NCBI GenBank assembly: GCA_016788685.1
Contig: JAEUSS010000284.1
Coordinates: 1-8,846 of the forward strand
Source: Prolixibacteraceae bacterium
GTDB taxonomy: Bacteria > Bacteroidota > Bacteroidia > Bacteroidales > Prolixibacteraceae
Length of the DNA stretch: 8,846 nt
Direction of reading: 5' to 3'
The position numbers and the translations under genes were made by a program. Shown here one piece after another: positions 1-6,521 of the stretch (position 1 is its first letter; each line of letters begins with the position of its first letter). The notes under the pieces were generated by a model, which saw only the letters and a program-made list of their open reading frames with translations, did not search any database and had not been told where the DNA came from.

Positions 1-143
1 AATCTTTTCACAATCTTTGTTTTACAAACTTGAAAGCATTAAAATATTTAAATATATGGAAGTGTTGGCGGGGAATACTGTTGGTTTTGAATTTTAAGCC
101 TAAAGTCAGCAATCCGCTTATTTTGCATTAATTTTGATTGAAA
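1..143. other. A/T-rich leader upstream of the plug gene, no gene identified
   Basis: This stretch lies before the first recognisable gene. Two plus-strand frames are open from the window edge, one to a TAA at 95-97 and one to a TAA at 127-129. Either could be the last codons of an upstream gene, but neither peptide is recognisable and the first 55 bases are A/T-rich like intergenic DNA. A TAATTTTG (TAnnTTTG-type) octamer lies at 129-136, only 7 bases before the ATG at 144. No TTTG-like -33 box sits 19-21 bases upstream of it, so I do not call a promoter. Confidence 0.4.
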
Positions 144-1436
144 ATGGACCGTATTGCCGCTCTCTTTTTTGCCTTTCTACATGTTATTTTAACGTTAAAT
201 TCGGCAGCCTCAGTCAAGGCCGCTGATTTCTACTACGAGAACGCCGTCTACCGTGAAGAGATTAAATCTGTTCAGTTGTATCGCGATGGAAATGAACTTT
301 CAAATCCGGTAATTGAACTGGGAAGTGATGCTGCTCTTGTATTGAAATTTGATGATCTTGCAGAAGATGCTAAAAATTTCTCCTATACTGTGGTGCACTG
401 TGATGCAAACTGGAACGAGTCGTTTATACAGCAAAACGAATATCTTTCGGGTTTTCACGACAATCCGCTGTCGGATAATGCGATGAGTTTTAATACAACC
501 GTAAGGTATGTTAATTATCAGCTGCGGATTCCGAATGAAGACTGCTCTCCCAAACTATCCGGAAATTATGCTTTAGTGGTTTTTGAGGATAATGACCGCG
601 AAAATCTGGTATTGATTCAGCGGTTTTACGTTGTTGAGCCACTGGTCAGAATTGAGGGACTGGTGAAAAAGGCAACCTTTGATCCGTTTAACGGCGAGAA
701 TCAGGAGGTGGATTTCAAAATAGTTAATGAAAAACTCCGGCTTCTGAATCCGCGCGAAGATATTAAGGTTGTTTTAATGCAGAACCGGCGATGGGACAAT
801 GCTGTGCTTAACCTGAAGCCTAGTTTTGTCAGGGATAATGTACTTGATTATGATTATGACAAAGAGAATGTGTTTCCGGGAGGGAACGAATTTCGCTATT
901 TTGATATCCGCACCAAGCGGTATAATGGAGAGAATGTGGAAGATATAAAGTTTATCAGGCCGTATTATCACGTGAAACTGCTCAACGATGCTGTCCGGAG
1001 CAATAAGAAGTACGGTTCTTATAAGGAAATGAATGGCAATTTTGTTGTCGAGAGCCAAGATCGCGTAACAGATTATGATACCGAATGTGATTATATGTTT
1101 GTGCATTTTTATTTGCCATTGGGAAGTAATCTGGCTGGCGGTTCGGTGAATGTTTTTGGGGCTTTGACCGGATGGAATGCTAACAAAACCAATGAAATGA
1201 AATGGAGTTTTGAAAATTCGGGCTATGAACTGACATTGCTCCTGAAGCAGGGGTATTATAATTACCAGTACGTCTATGTCCCTTCCGGAGCAAAGAAGGC
1301 CGATTCTGCGAATCTTGAAGGATCTTTTTTTATTACCGAAAACGAATATCAGATTTTTGCTTATTACCGCGATCAGGCTGCCCGTTACGACCGTCTGGTA
1401 GGTTTTGTAACCGTTAATTCGGCCGTAAAGAATTAA
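144..1436 (+). CDS. Type IX secretion system plug-domain protein (DUF5103 family), exported
   Basis: Seen: a 430-residue protein with a typical Sec signal peptide (R3, hydrophobic residues about 4-18, likely cleavage after SVKA near residue 26) and no lipobox cysteine. The body carries the family pattern: YTVVHCDANWNES at 81-93, EYLSGF at 99-104 followed by a conserved SFNT, GGNEFRYFDIRT at 246-257, a carbohydrate-binding-module-like VNVFGALTGWN at 335-345, and LEGSFFITENEYQIFAYYR at 391-409. Known: members of this family include the Plug protein found bound to the SprA translocon of the T9SS in Flavobacterium johnsoniae, where it blocks the pore when no PorV-substrate complex is engaged. Role here is inferred from family membership. 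A TTG at 138 is in frame, but I chose the ATG at 144 because it gives a clean signal peptide start. The gene stands alone on its strand, and its stop codon overlaps that of the convergent kinase gene. Length is normal for the family. Confidence 0.85.
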   Translation: MDRIAALFFAFLHVILTLNSAASVKAADFYYENAVYREEIKSVQLYRDGNELSNPVIELGSDAALVLKFDDLAEDAKNFSYTVVHCDANWNESFIQQNEYLSGFHDNPLSDNAMSFNTTVRYVNYQLRIPNEDCSPKLSGNYALVVFEDNDRENLVLIQRFYVVEPLVRIEGLVKKATFDPFNGENQEVDFKIVNEKLRLLNPREDIKVVLMQNRRWDNAVLNLKPSFVRDNVLDYDYDKENVFPGGNEFRYFDIRTKRYNGENVEDIKFIRPYYHVKLLNDAVRSNKKYGSYKEMNGNFVVESQDRVTDYDTECDYMFVHFYLPLGSNLAGGSVNVFGALTGWNANKTNEMKWSFENSGYELTLLLKQGYYNYQYVYVPSGAKKADSANLEGSFFITENEYQIFAYYRDQAARYDRLVGFVTVNSAVKN

Positions 1437-3520
1437 CGGACAACTTTGAGGGGGCTTTCTTCTTTGTGGTAAGGAATGCTGAATGAGAATACTGAACCTT
1501 TGCCTGGTTTGGATTTGACCTGAAGGTTTCCGTCAAGTAACCGGACGTAATGCTGCGCTATTGACAGTCCAAGCCCGGTTCCTTCGTAAGCCCGGATGGT
1601 GCGGTTGTCAAGCTGATGAAAACGTTCGAAAATCCGATCAATATCTTGTTCGGCAATCCCGATACCGGTATCACGCACGAAAAACTCAATGCGGTCGGAT
1701 TCAACGATTCTGTACCCGAATTCAATTTCTCCCTGTTCGGTAAATTTTGCCGCATTGTCAATCAGTTTCTGCATCACAGCATGAAGCAGGCTGGGGTCGG
1801 TAACGACTGTGAATTTGGGATTGGAATTTTCGCAGCTCAGTTTTACCCTGATGTTCTTCTTGTCTTCTACATCATACACGAATTCCTTGTAAAGCGAAAC
1901 CATCATGTCATTCACTTTATAAGGCGATTTTTTTACAACAAGGGTGTTGCTTTCTATTTTTGACAGACTGATCATGTCATTGATCAGTGAGAGTAATAAT
2001 TTCCCGTTTGTAATGATGATGTCAATGAATTTTGATTTTTCTTCTTCGTCAAACTCAGCAGAGCCGATCATCCTGGAGAATCCGATAATGGCATTCATCG
2101 GAGTGCGTATTTCGTGCGAAATATTTGCAAGGAATGCTGTTTTCAGGCGGTCGGACTCCTCGGCTTTTGCCTTGGCTTCTTCCATCCTGATTTCGGCTAC
2201 CTTTCGTTTGGTGATGTCCCGGGCCAAAGAGATGACCGAATGGTCATTTAATTTTACAATTCTCATTTCAAACATGGCTGAAGAGCCTTCAATTTCCAAA
2301 GCATATTCGATGGTCTCGATGGAATCAGATTCGATGCAGTTTTGAATGCACTGAAAGATTTTACTCGACATCTTTTCGGAAAAGCCTACCTCAAAAATTG
2401 AGTTCCCAATAATGTCTTCGGGCTTAATCTGCAGGGCATCTGACGCTTTAAACACAAAGTCTACATAAATCCCGTCTTTGTCAATGATAAAGAAAAGGTC
2501 TGGAATTGCTTCGAGAAGAACCTGATACCGATGTTTGTTCTCTTCAAGGTCAATAATCAGTTGCTGTTTGGAGGTAACATCAATAAATAAACATACGATC
2601 TGGTTATTGGTGATCTTGAAAATGTCAAAGTCGAAATATTTGTCGAGCCGATCGAGGTAGAAGGAAAAATGTTTCTTTTTGGGATCCAGTAACAACTTAT
2701 TCCAGTCAAACGATTTTCTGAATATTTTAGGAAATACATCATCGGCTTTCTGATCTTTTAGCTCACGCGAAGTTATTCTGAAAAGCCGCTCGAAAGCCAG
2801 GTTGGTCTTTCTGATCATTAAATGGGACGGTGTATCAAATTCGTCTTTGACAATCTCCAGAAGCATCATTCCTTGCGGCAGGTTGCGGATCGTCTGGCTA
2901 ATGACGGCTTCCGTATTTTTATTCTGTTCGGTTAACCTGGCTATTGTGCTGCGGAAGTATGCGGAAATCAAGCTTGAAATAGCAAAAGATGCTGAAAGAA
3001 TAATAAAAGGATTGATGAAAGTGGTTTCAACTTTCCATTTTAAATCAAACAGGAGACCCGTCAGGTCGGCTTTGAAGGTGTGTAGCAATAAGGTTGCAAG
3101 CGATATGCCAAAATAGATGACAAGATCTTTCTTCTGTTCGCTAAAAAGCAGGAAAAACAGGAAGAATGGGAGGAGTGTCCACAAAGTATTGGGTACCGAC
3201 AGGTGATTGGGGTATATTGCAATTAAATTGGAAATAAAGAAAAAATAGGGGATCAGCGGTGCCAGGAAAAAGATGCGGACAGCCCAATTAATGCCGATGT
3301 TACGTAAGCCGTAAAATGCAAGTCCGAAAATAACAAGTATCGAAATATCACCAGGCAAGCATTCGTCCGGAGAATAACCAATCAAATCGAGCGTGAACAT
3401 CAACAGCCCGGTGAGTAATCCTAGTATGATAAATACATGAAGACCAACGATTTTTATAATGTCATTAGGTGCTTCGATGTTGTATTTGTCAGCAATTGAT
3501 TTTATTATTGGTTTTAGCAT
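1433..3520 (-). CDS. Membrane-bound PAS sensor histidine kinase
   Basis: Seen: 695 residues. The N-terminus holds about six hydrophobic segments (roughly 23-45, 57-72, 79-101, 113-127, 132-148, 170-188). A short helix is followed by two PAS-like domains (about 205-318, divergent, and 328-440, ending ARDITKRK) and a signalling helix. The HisKA domain has an H-box SHEIRTPMNAIIGFS with phospho-acceptor H469. The HATPase_c domain has an N-box around N589 (LIDNAAKF), G1 at 617-622 (DTGIGI), an F-box at 631-634 and G2 at 647-652 (GTGLGL). All catalytic boxes are intact. There is no receiver or HPt domain and no response-regulator gene beside it, so it is an orphan kinase whose partner must lie elsewhere. 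Known: such kinases autophosphorylate on His and pass the phosphate to a response-regulator Asp. The signal is unknown; the multi-span N-terminus could sense a membrane or small-molecule cue. It is divergent from pruA and convergent with the plug gene. Confidence 0.92.
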   Translation of the reverse strand: MLKPIIKSIADKYNIEAPNDIIKIVGLHVFIILGLLTGLLMFTLDLIGYSPDECLPGDISILVIFGLAFYGLRNIGINWAVRIFFLAPLIPYFFFISNLIAIYPNHLSVPNTLWTLLPFFLFFLLFSEQKKDLVIYFGISLATLLLHTFKADLTGLLFDLKWKVETTFINPFIILSASFAISSLISAYFRSTIARLTEQNKNTEAVISQTIRNLPQGMMLLEIVKDEFDTPSHLMIRKTNLAFERLFRITSRELKDQKADDVFPKIFRKSFDWNKLLLDPKKKHFSFYLDRLDKYFDFDIFKITNNQIVCLFIDVTSKQQLIIDLEENKHRYQVLLEAIPDLFFIIDKDGIYVDFVFKASDALQIKPEDIIGNSIFEVGFSEKMSSKIFQCIQNCIESDSIETIEYALEIEGSSAMFEMRIVKLNDHSVISLARDITKRKVAEIRMEEAKAKAEESDRLKTAFLANISHEIRTPMNAIIGFSRMIGSAEFDEEEKSKFIDIIITNGKLLLSLINDMISLSKIESNTLVVKKSPYKVNDMMVSLYKEFVYDVEDKKNIRVKLSCENSNPKFTVVTDPSLLHAVMQKLIDNAAKFTEQGEIEFGYRIVESDRIEFFVRDTGIGIAEQDIDRIFERFHQLDNRTIRAYEGTGLGLSIAQHYVRLLDGNLQVKSKPGKGSVFSFSIPYHKEESPLKVVR

Positions 3521-3555
3521 GAATTTGGGTCATCATTGAACCTTGTATGAGGGAA

Positions 3556-3586
3556 TAAATATAGTAAAATTTAGTTCTTATACATA
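3556..3586 (-). promoter_or_regulatory. Candidate promoter of the histidine kinase gene
   Basis: On the minus strand TATG (3586-3583) is followed after 19 bases by TATATTTA (3563-3556). These match the Bacteroidota -33 TTTG and -7 TAnnTTTG consensus at 3 of 4 and 5 of 6 defined positions, with the usual spacing. Transcription would start near 3549, giving a leader of about 29 bases. In such A/T-rich DNA a chance match is possible. Confidence 0.3.
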
Positions 3587-3626
3587 TTTAATCCGGGATT
3601 CGCAGAAATTTGAAACGTGATTTTTA

Positions 3627-3660
3627 TTAGGAATTAAAATGTTCTGAAGACCTAGCTTTG
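3627..3660 (+). promoter_or_regulatory. Candidate promoter of pruA
   Basis: TAGCTTTG at 3653-3660 is a perfect match to the Bacteroidota -7 element TAnnTTTG. TTAG at 3627-3630 is a 3-of-4 match to the -33 TTTG, with 22 bases between, slightly longer than the usual 19-21. The start site would fall near 3667, leaving a leader of about 34 bases that is A-rich just before the ATG and lacks a Shine-Dalgarno sequence, as is normal in this phylum. Confidence 0.45.
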
Positions 3661-3700
3661 TGAGCACATGTATTAACTAAATTAAATAAAACATAAAGCC

Positions 3701-5338
3701 ATGTCAAAAGGATTTTTTAATATTCCGGATGTAAAGAATGAGCCGGTGAAAAGCTATTCTCCAGGGTCGCCGGAAAGGGCCGAGCTGAAGAAAATGATTA
3801 GCGATCTGAGATCAGTTGAACTTGAACTTCCGATGATTATCGGGGGGAAAGAAGTTACAACTGACCGGAGAGTGCGGATTGCGCCTCCTCACGATATTAA
3901 ACATACGCTTGGCTATTATTATCAGGGTGATGCTTCGCACGTGCAGATGGCTATCGATGCGGCAATGATGGCCCGAAATGAGTGGAATGCGATGTCATGG
4001 CAACACCGGGCTTCTATATTTCTGAAAGCAGCAGACTTGTTTGCCGGTCCGTATCGGGCTAAGATTAATGCCGCAACCATGCTGGGGCAATCAAAAAATG
4101 CTTACCAGGCCGAAATTGATGCAGCCTGCGAAATGGCTGATTTTTTCAGGTTTGGTGTTCGTTGCATGACGGATATCTACAAAATGCAGCCAGAGTCGGC
4201 TCCCGGAATCTGGAATTATAATGAATTCAGGGCACTTGAAGGGTTTGTTTTCGCGCTCACTCCGTTCAATTTTACTTCTATCGCCGGCAACCTGCCTGCA
4301 GCTCCGGCGATGATGGGCAATGTGGTGGTTTGGAAGCCCTCAAAAACTGCAGTTTATTCGGCTGCGGTAATCATGGAAGTTCTTCAGGAAGCCGGATTGC
4401 CTGATGGTGTTATTAATCTGGTTTATGTGGGAGGACCGGCCGCTGCAGATGTCGTCCTGCAATCCCCGGATTTTGGAGGAATTCACTTTACCGGTTCAAC
4501 AGGAGTATTTCAAAATATCTGGAAGACCATCGGTGAGAATATATACAAGTATAAATCGTATCCCCGCATTGTTGGTGAAACCGGAGGAAAAGACTTTATT
4601 TTTGCCGATCCGACGGCTGATCCGCAGGCTTTGGCTATTGCTATGTTGCGCGGAGCTTTTGAATATCAGGGACAAAAGTGTTCTGCGGCTTCAAGGGCTT
4701 ATGTCCCCAAAAGCATCTGGAACGAAGTTTCTGAACGGTTGGGTCGTGAACTGGCAACTGTAAAAATGGGGCCTCCTGAAGATTTTACTAATTTCGTAAA
4801 TGCAGTGATTGATGAGTCTTCATTTGACAAATTAGCCGGTTTCATAGAGGCGGCAAGGGCTGATGAGGATGCCGAGGTATTATTCGGAGGAAAGTGCGAT
4901 AAATCGGTTGGATATTTTATTGAACCAACAGTGATTTTAGCGAAAAAAGCGGATTATATCACCATGGTTGAAGAGCTGTTCGGACCGGTACTTACTGTTT
5001 TTGTGTACGAAGACGAGGATCTGGATAAAACGCTGGATATTCTGGATAAGACTTCGATCTACGCATTGACCGGTGCAATCTTTTCGCAGGACCGATACAG
5101 CATTGAGCGAATAGCCAAACGGCTTGAAAATGCAGCAGGTAATTTCTATATCAACGATAAACCTACCGGAGCTGTTGTTGGTCAGCAGCCGTTCGGAGGG
5201 GCTCGCGGCTCCGGAACGAATGATAAGGCTGGTTCGGTCTTTAATTTTCTGCGCTGGACTTCCATTCGGACAATCAAAGAAACGTTTGTTTCTCCCAAGA
5301 GCTACATGTACCCAAATTTCTTCCCGGATCAGGAATAG
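3701..5338 (+). CDS. pruA: L-glutamate gamma-semialdehyde (delta-1-pyrroline-5-carboxylate) dehydrogenase
   Basis: Known role: oxidises glutamate-gamma-semialdehyde, in equilibrium with pyrroline-5-carboxylate, to L-glutamate with NAD+; this is the second step of proline breakdown, in the cytoplasm. Seen: 545 residues, full length for the ALDH4-type monofunctional enzyme. It has the PFNF motif with oxyanion N190, the NAD-binding WKPS with K212, and FTGSTG at 263-268. The general base is E293 in GETGG and the nucleophile is C327 in QGQKCSAASR. ELFGPV is at 425-430, and FGGARGSGTN near 498-507 is the P5C-dehydrogenase-type C-terminal signature. All catalytic residues are present. It is not fused to proline dehydrogenase, unlike PutA, and no putA/proline dehydrogenase gene is in the window. 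It is bounded by its own candidate promoter and a strong terminator, so it is probably monocistronic. Confidence 0.97.
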   Translation: MSKGFFNIPDVKNEPVKSYSPGSPERAELKKMISDLRSVELELPMIIGGKEVTTDRRVRIAPPHDIKHTLGYYYQGDASHVQMAIDAAMMARNEWNAMSWQHRASIFLKAADLFAGPYRAKINAATMLGQSKNAYQAEIDAACEMADFFRFGVRCMTDIYKMQPESAPGIWNYNEFRALEGFVFALTPFNFTSIAGNLPAAPAMMGNVVVWKPSKTAVYSAAVIMEVLQEAGLPDGVINLVYVGGPAAADVVLQSPDFGGIHFTGSTGVFQNIWKTIGENIYKYKSYPRIVGETGGKDFIFADPTADPQALAIAMLRGAFEYQGQKCSAASRAYVPKSIWNEVSERLGRELATVKMGPPEDFTNFVNAVIDESSFDKLAGFIEAARADEDAEVLFGGKCDKSVGYFIEPTVILAKKADYITMVEELFGPVLTVFVYEDEDLDKTLDILDKTSIYALTGAIFSQDRYSIERIAKRLENAAGNFYINDKPTGAVVGQQPFGGARGSGTNDKAGSVFNFLRWTSIRTIKETFVSPKSYMYPNFFPDQE

Positions 5339-5354
5339 AAATTGAATTGTAAGG

Positions 5355-5389
5355 AAAAGGAGATGAATTTTTTCATCTCCTTTTTTTTT
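5355..5389 (+). terminator. Intrinsic terminator of pruA
   Basis: A perfect 13-bp stem, 5355-5367 paired with 5372-5384 (core GGAGATGAA / TTCATCTCC), closes a TTTT loop at 5368-5371. It runs directly into nine T's at 5381-5389. It starts 17 bases after the pruA stop. Because the stem is flanked by A's on one side and T's on the other it could also act partly on the opposite strand, but no gene reads towards it from that side. Confidence 0.92.
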
Positions 5390-5411
5390 GTTTCAGAAAA
5401 CCCTACTTTTG
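5381..5411 (+). promoter_or_regulatory. Candidate promoter of the DivIC-type gene, overlapping the pruA terminator
   Basis: TACTTTTG at 5404-5411 is a perfect TAnnTTTG -7 element. Nineteen bases upstream lies TTTT (5381-5384), a 3-of-4 match to TTTG that is itself part of the terminator T-tract. The start site would be near 5418, giving a leader of only about 10 bases before the ATG at 5428. Confidence 0.45.
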
Positions 5412-5427
5412 TTTCAAATGATTTTTT

Positions 5428-5736
5428 ATGAACGCCAAAGAAATAGTTATAAAAATACTGAAGCCATTCATTAGCAAATACCTGATTGCATTAGCGGCAT
5501 TTGTGGTTTGGATCATGTTTTTTGATGACAACAACCTGAGGCAACACCAGAAAAACTTACAGGAACTTGCTCTTTTAGAGGAGCAGGTTGACTTTTATAA
5601 GAATAAGATAGAAGCCGATAAACGTAAATTGTACGAACTGCAAACCAATGACGAAAATCTCGAAAAGTTCGCTCGGGAACAGTTTTTTATGAAAAAAGCT
5701 GATGAAGAAATTTACGTCATTGTTGAAGAAAAATAG
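5428..5736 (+). CDS. Septum formation initiator, DivIC/FtsB family
   Basis: Seen: 102 residues with a short basic cytoplasmic N-terminus, one membrane segment (about 15-32) and a charged coiled coil (about 38-72, with LEELALL-like heptads ending in KLYELQ). The C-terminal family signature LEKFAREQFFMKKADEEIYVI is at 78-98. Size and topology (inside-N, periplasmic coiled coil) are those of FtsB/DivIC. Known: these bitopic proteins bind FtsL and FtsQ/DivIB in the divisome and help activate septal peptidoglycan synthesis. In Bacteroidota this small protein is usually annotated only as 'septum formation initiator', so I give no symbol. It is preceded by the pruA terminator and its own candidate promoter, and is separated from yqgE by 194 bases, so it is likely transcribed alone. 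Confidence 0.85.
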   Translation: MNAKEIVIKILKPFISKYLIALAAFVVWIMFFDDNNLRQHQKNLQELALLEEQVDFYKNKIEADKRKLYELQTNDENLEKFAREQFFMKKADEEIYVIVEEK

Positions 5737-5808
5737 AAAAATCAGACGTTTGAGGCTTTATCTTGCAGCCCGCTATCCTTTTGTTATAGTTCAGTATATC
5801 TGATTTTT
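5737..5808 (+). terminator. Possible terminator: 10-bp inverted repeat with T-tract after the DivIC-type gene
   Basis: AAAAATCAGA at 5737-5746 is exactly complementary to TCTGATTTTT at 5799-5808, and starts at the base after the divIC stop codon. The second arm ends in five T's and is followed by GC and six more T's. The 52-base loop is unusually long for an intrinsic terminator and I see no strong inner stem, so folding efficiency is uncertain. It may be a weak terminator, a 3'-end stabilising structure, or chance pairing of A/T-rich ends. Confidence 0.35.
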
Positions 5809-5881
5809 GCATTTTTTGTTATTTTGTAATATTCTTGTTTTCAGTGTATTGGTGTGGATTTGTCTGAAAGTGGGATATTTC

Positions 5882-5912
5882 TTTGATTAAATTGATAGAA
5901 TTGTTATATTTC
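5882..5912 (+). promoter_or_regulatory. Candidate promoter of the yqgE gene
   Basis: TTTG at 5882-5885 is a perfect -33 element. Nineteen bases later TATATTTC at 5905-5912 matches TAnnTTTG at 5 of 6 defined positions. The start site would be near 5919, 12 bases before the ATG at 5931. The rest of the 194-base spacer (5809-5881) holds nothing I can identify. Confidence 0.5.
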
Positions 5913-5930
5913 TTCAATTAAGTCTGATCG

Positions 5931-6521
5931 ATGAAACTAAACACAAACATATTCCGAATTGAAACGAATCATGTAGATCCCAAACAGGGGAATATATTGA
6001 TTGCAGAGCCTTTTTTGTCCGGAAGTTATTTCAATCGGTCAATCATAATTTTGGCTTCTTACGATGAGAAAGGTGCGATTGGTTTTATCCTGAACAAAAG
6101 AGTTGACTATCCGGTAGAAGATCTTCTTACTGATTTTCCTGATTTTGATGCCGATATTCATATCGGAGGCCCCGTTGGAACCGATTCAATCTATTTTATT
6201 CATACACTGGGCGATGTAATTCCGGGAAGTGTCCTGATTAAAGAAAACCTGTACTGGGGGGGCGATTTTGAAACTCTTAAGCAGCAAATCAGGCTGGGAT
6301 TGGTAAACCGGGAGCAGGTGCGGTTCTTTTTGGGCTACTCAGGGTGGGATGCCGGACAGTTGGAGGAAGAGATCAAAGAAAACTCGTGGCTGGTAGCAGA
6401 TGTGTCAGAAGCCAATCTGATGAATATTGACGAGAATTTGATGTGGGTTGAATCAGTTCGGGCCATGGGCGGCAAATACACCATGTGGGAAAACTATCCC
6501 GAGAATCCGTCGCTTAATTAG
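5931..6521 (+). CDS. YqgE/AlgH family protein (UPF0301)
   Basis: Seen: 196 residues, normal for the family, without signal peptide or membrane segment. Family motifs in order: KQGNILIAEPFLSG at 18-31, GAIGFILNKR at 48-57, IHIGGPV at 76-82, FFLGYSGWDAGQLEEEI at 132-148, NSWLV at 151-155. Known: the family is widespread and structurally a single alpha/beta domain. The Pseudomonas member AlgH was described as an alginate regulator, but the biochemical activity is unknown, so I name only the family. The ATG at 5931 is preceded by a candidate promoter, with a second ATG only further inside the conserved domain. The 3' end overlaps the convergent aminotransferase-like gene by 8 bases (6514-6521), with no terminator visible between them. 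Confidence 0.93.
   Translation: MKLNTNIFRIETNHVDPKQGNILIAEPFLSGSYFNRSIIILASYDEKGAIGFILNKRVDYPVEDLLTDFPDFDADIHIGGPVGTDSIYFIHTLGDVIPGSVLIKENLYWGGDFETLKQQIRLGLVNREQVRFFLGYSGWDAGQLEEEIKENSWLVADVSEANLMNIDENLMWVESVRAMGGKYTMWENYPENPSLN

Noticed and set aside
1..97. C-terminal end of an upstream gene (frame closing at TAA 95-97)
   Set aside because: About 31 codons are open, but the peptide is not recognisable, a second frame is also open to 129, and the composition looks intergenic.
129..136. TAATTTTG octamer as a leaderless promoter for the plug gene
   Set aside because: It matches TAnnTTTG, but no TTTG or TTG-like element lies 19-21 bases upstream. The start would fall on the ATG itself, and T/A-rich DNA gives such matches often.
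774..1106. 110-codon minus-strand open frame inside the plug gene
   Set aside because: It is antisense to well-conserved plug-family sequence. Its peptide looks like a reverse-strand shadow rich in I, H and K and matches no family I know.
1944..2345. 133-codon plus-strand open frame opposite the kinase catalytic region
   Set aside because: The opposite strand encodes the conserved HisKA and second PAS domains; this is a shadow frame.
4404..4763. 119-codon frame within pruA in another phase
   Set aside because: It lies fully inside the catalytic part of pruA, with no separate start signals and no recognisable protein.
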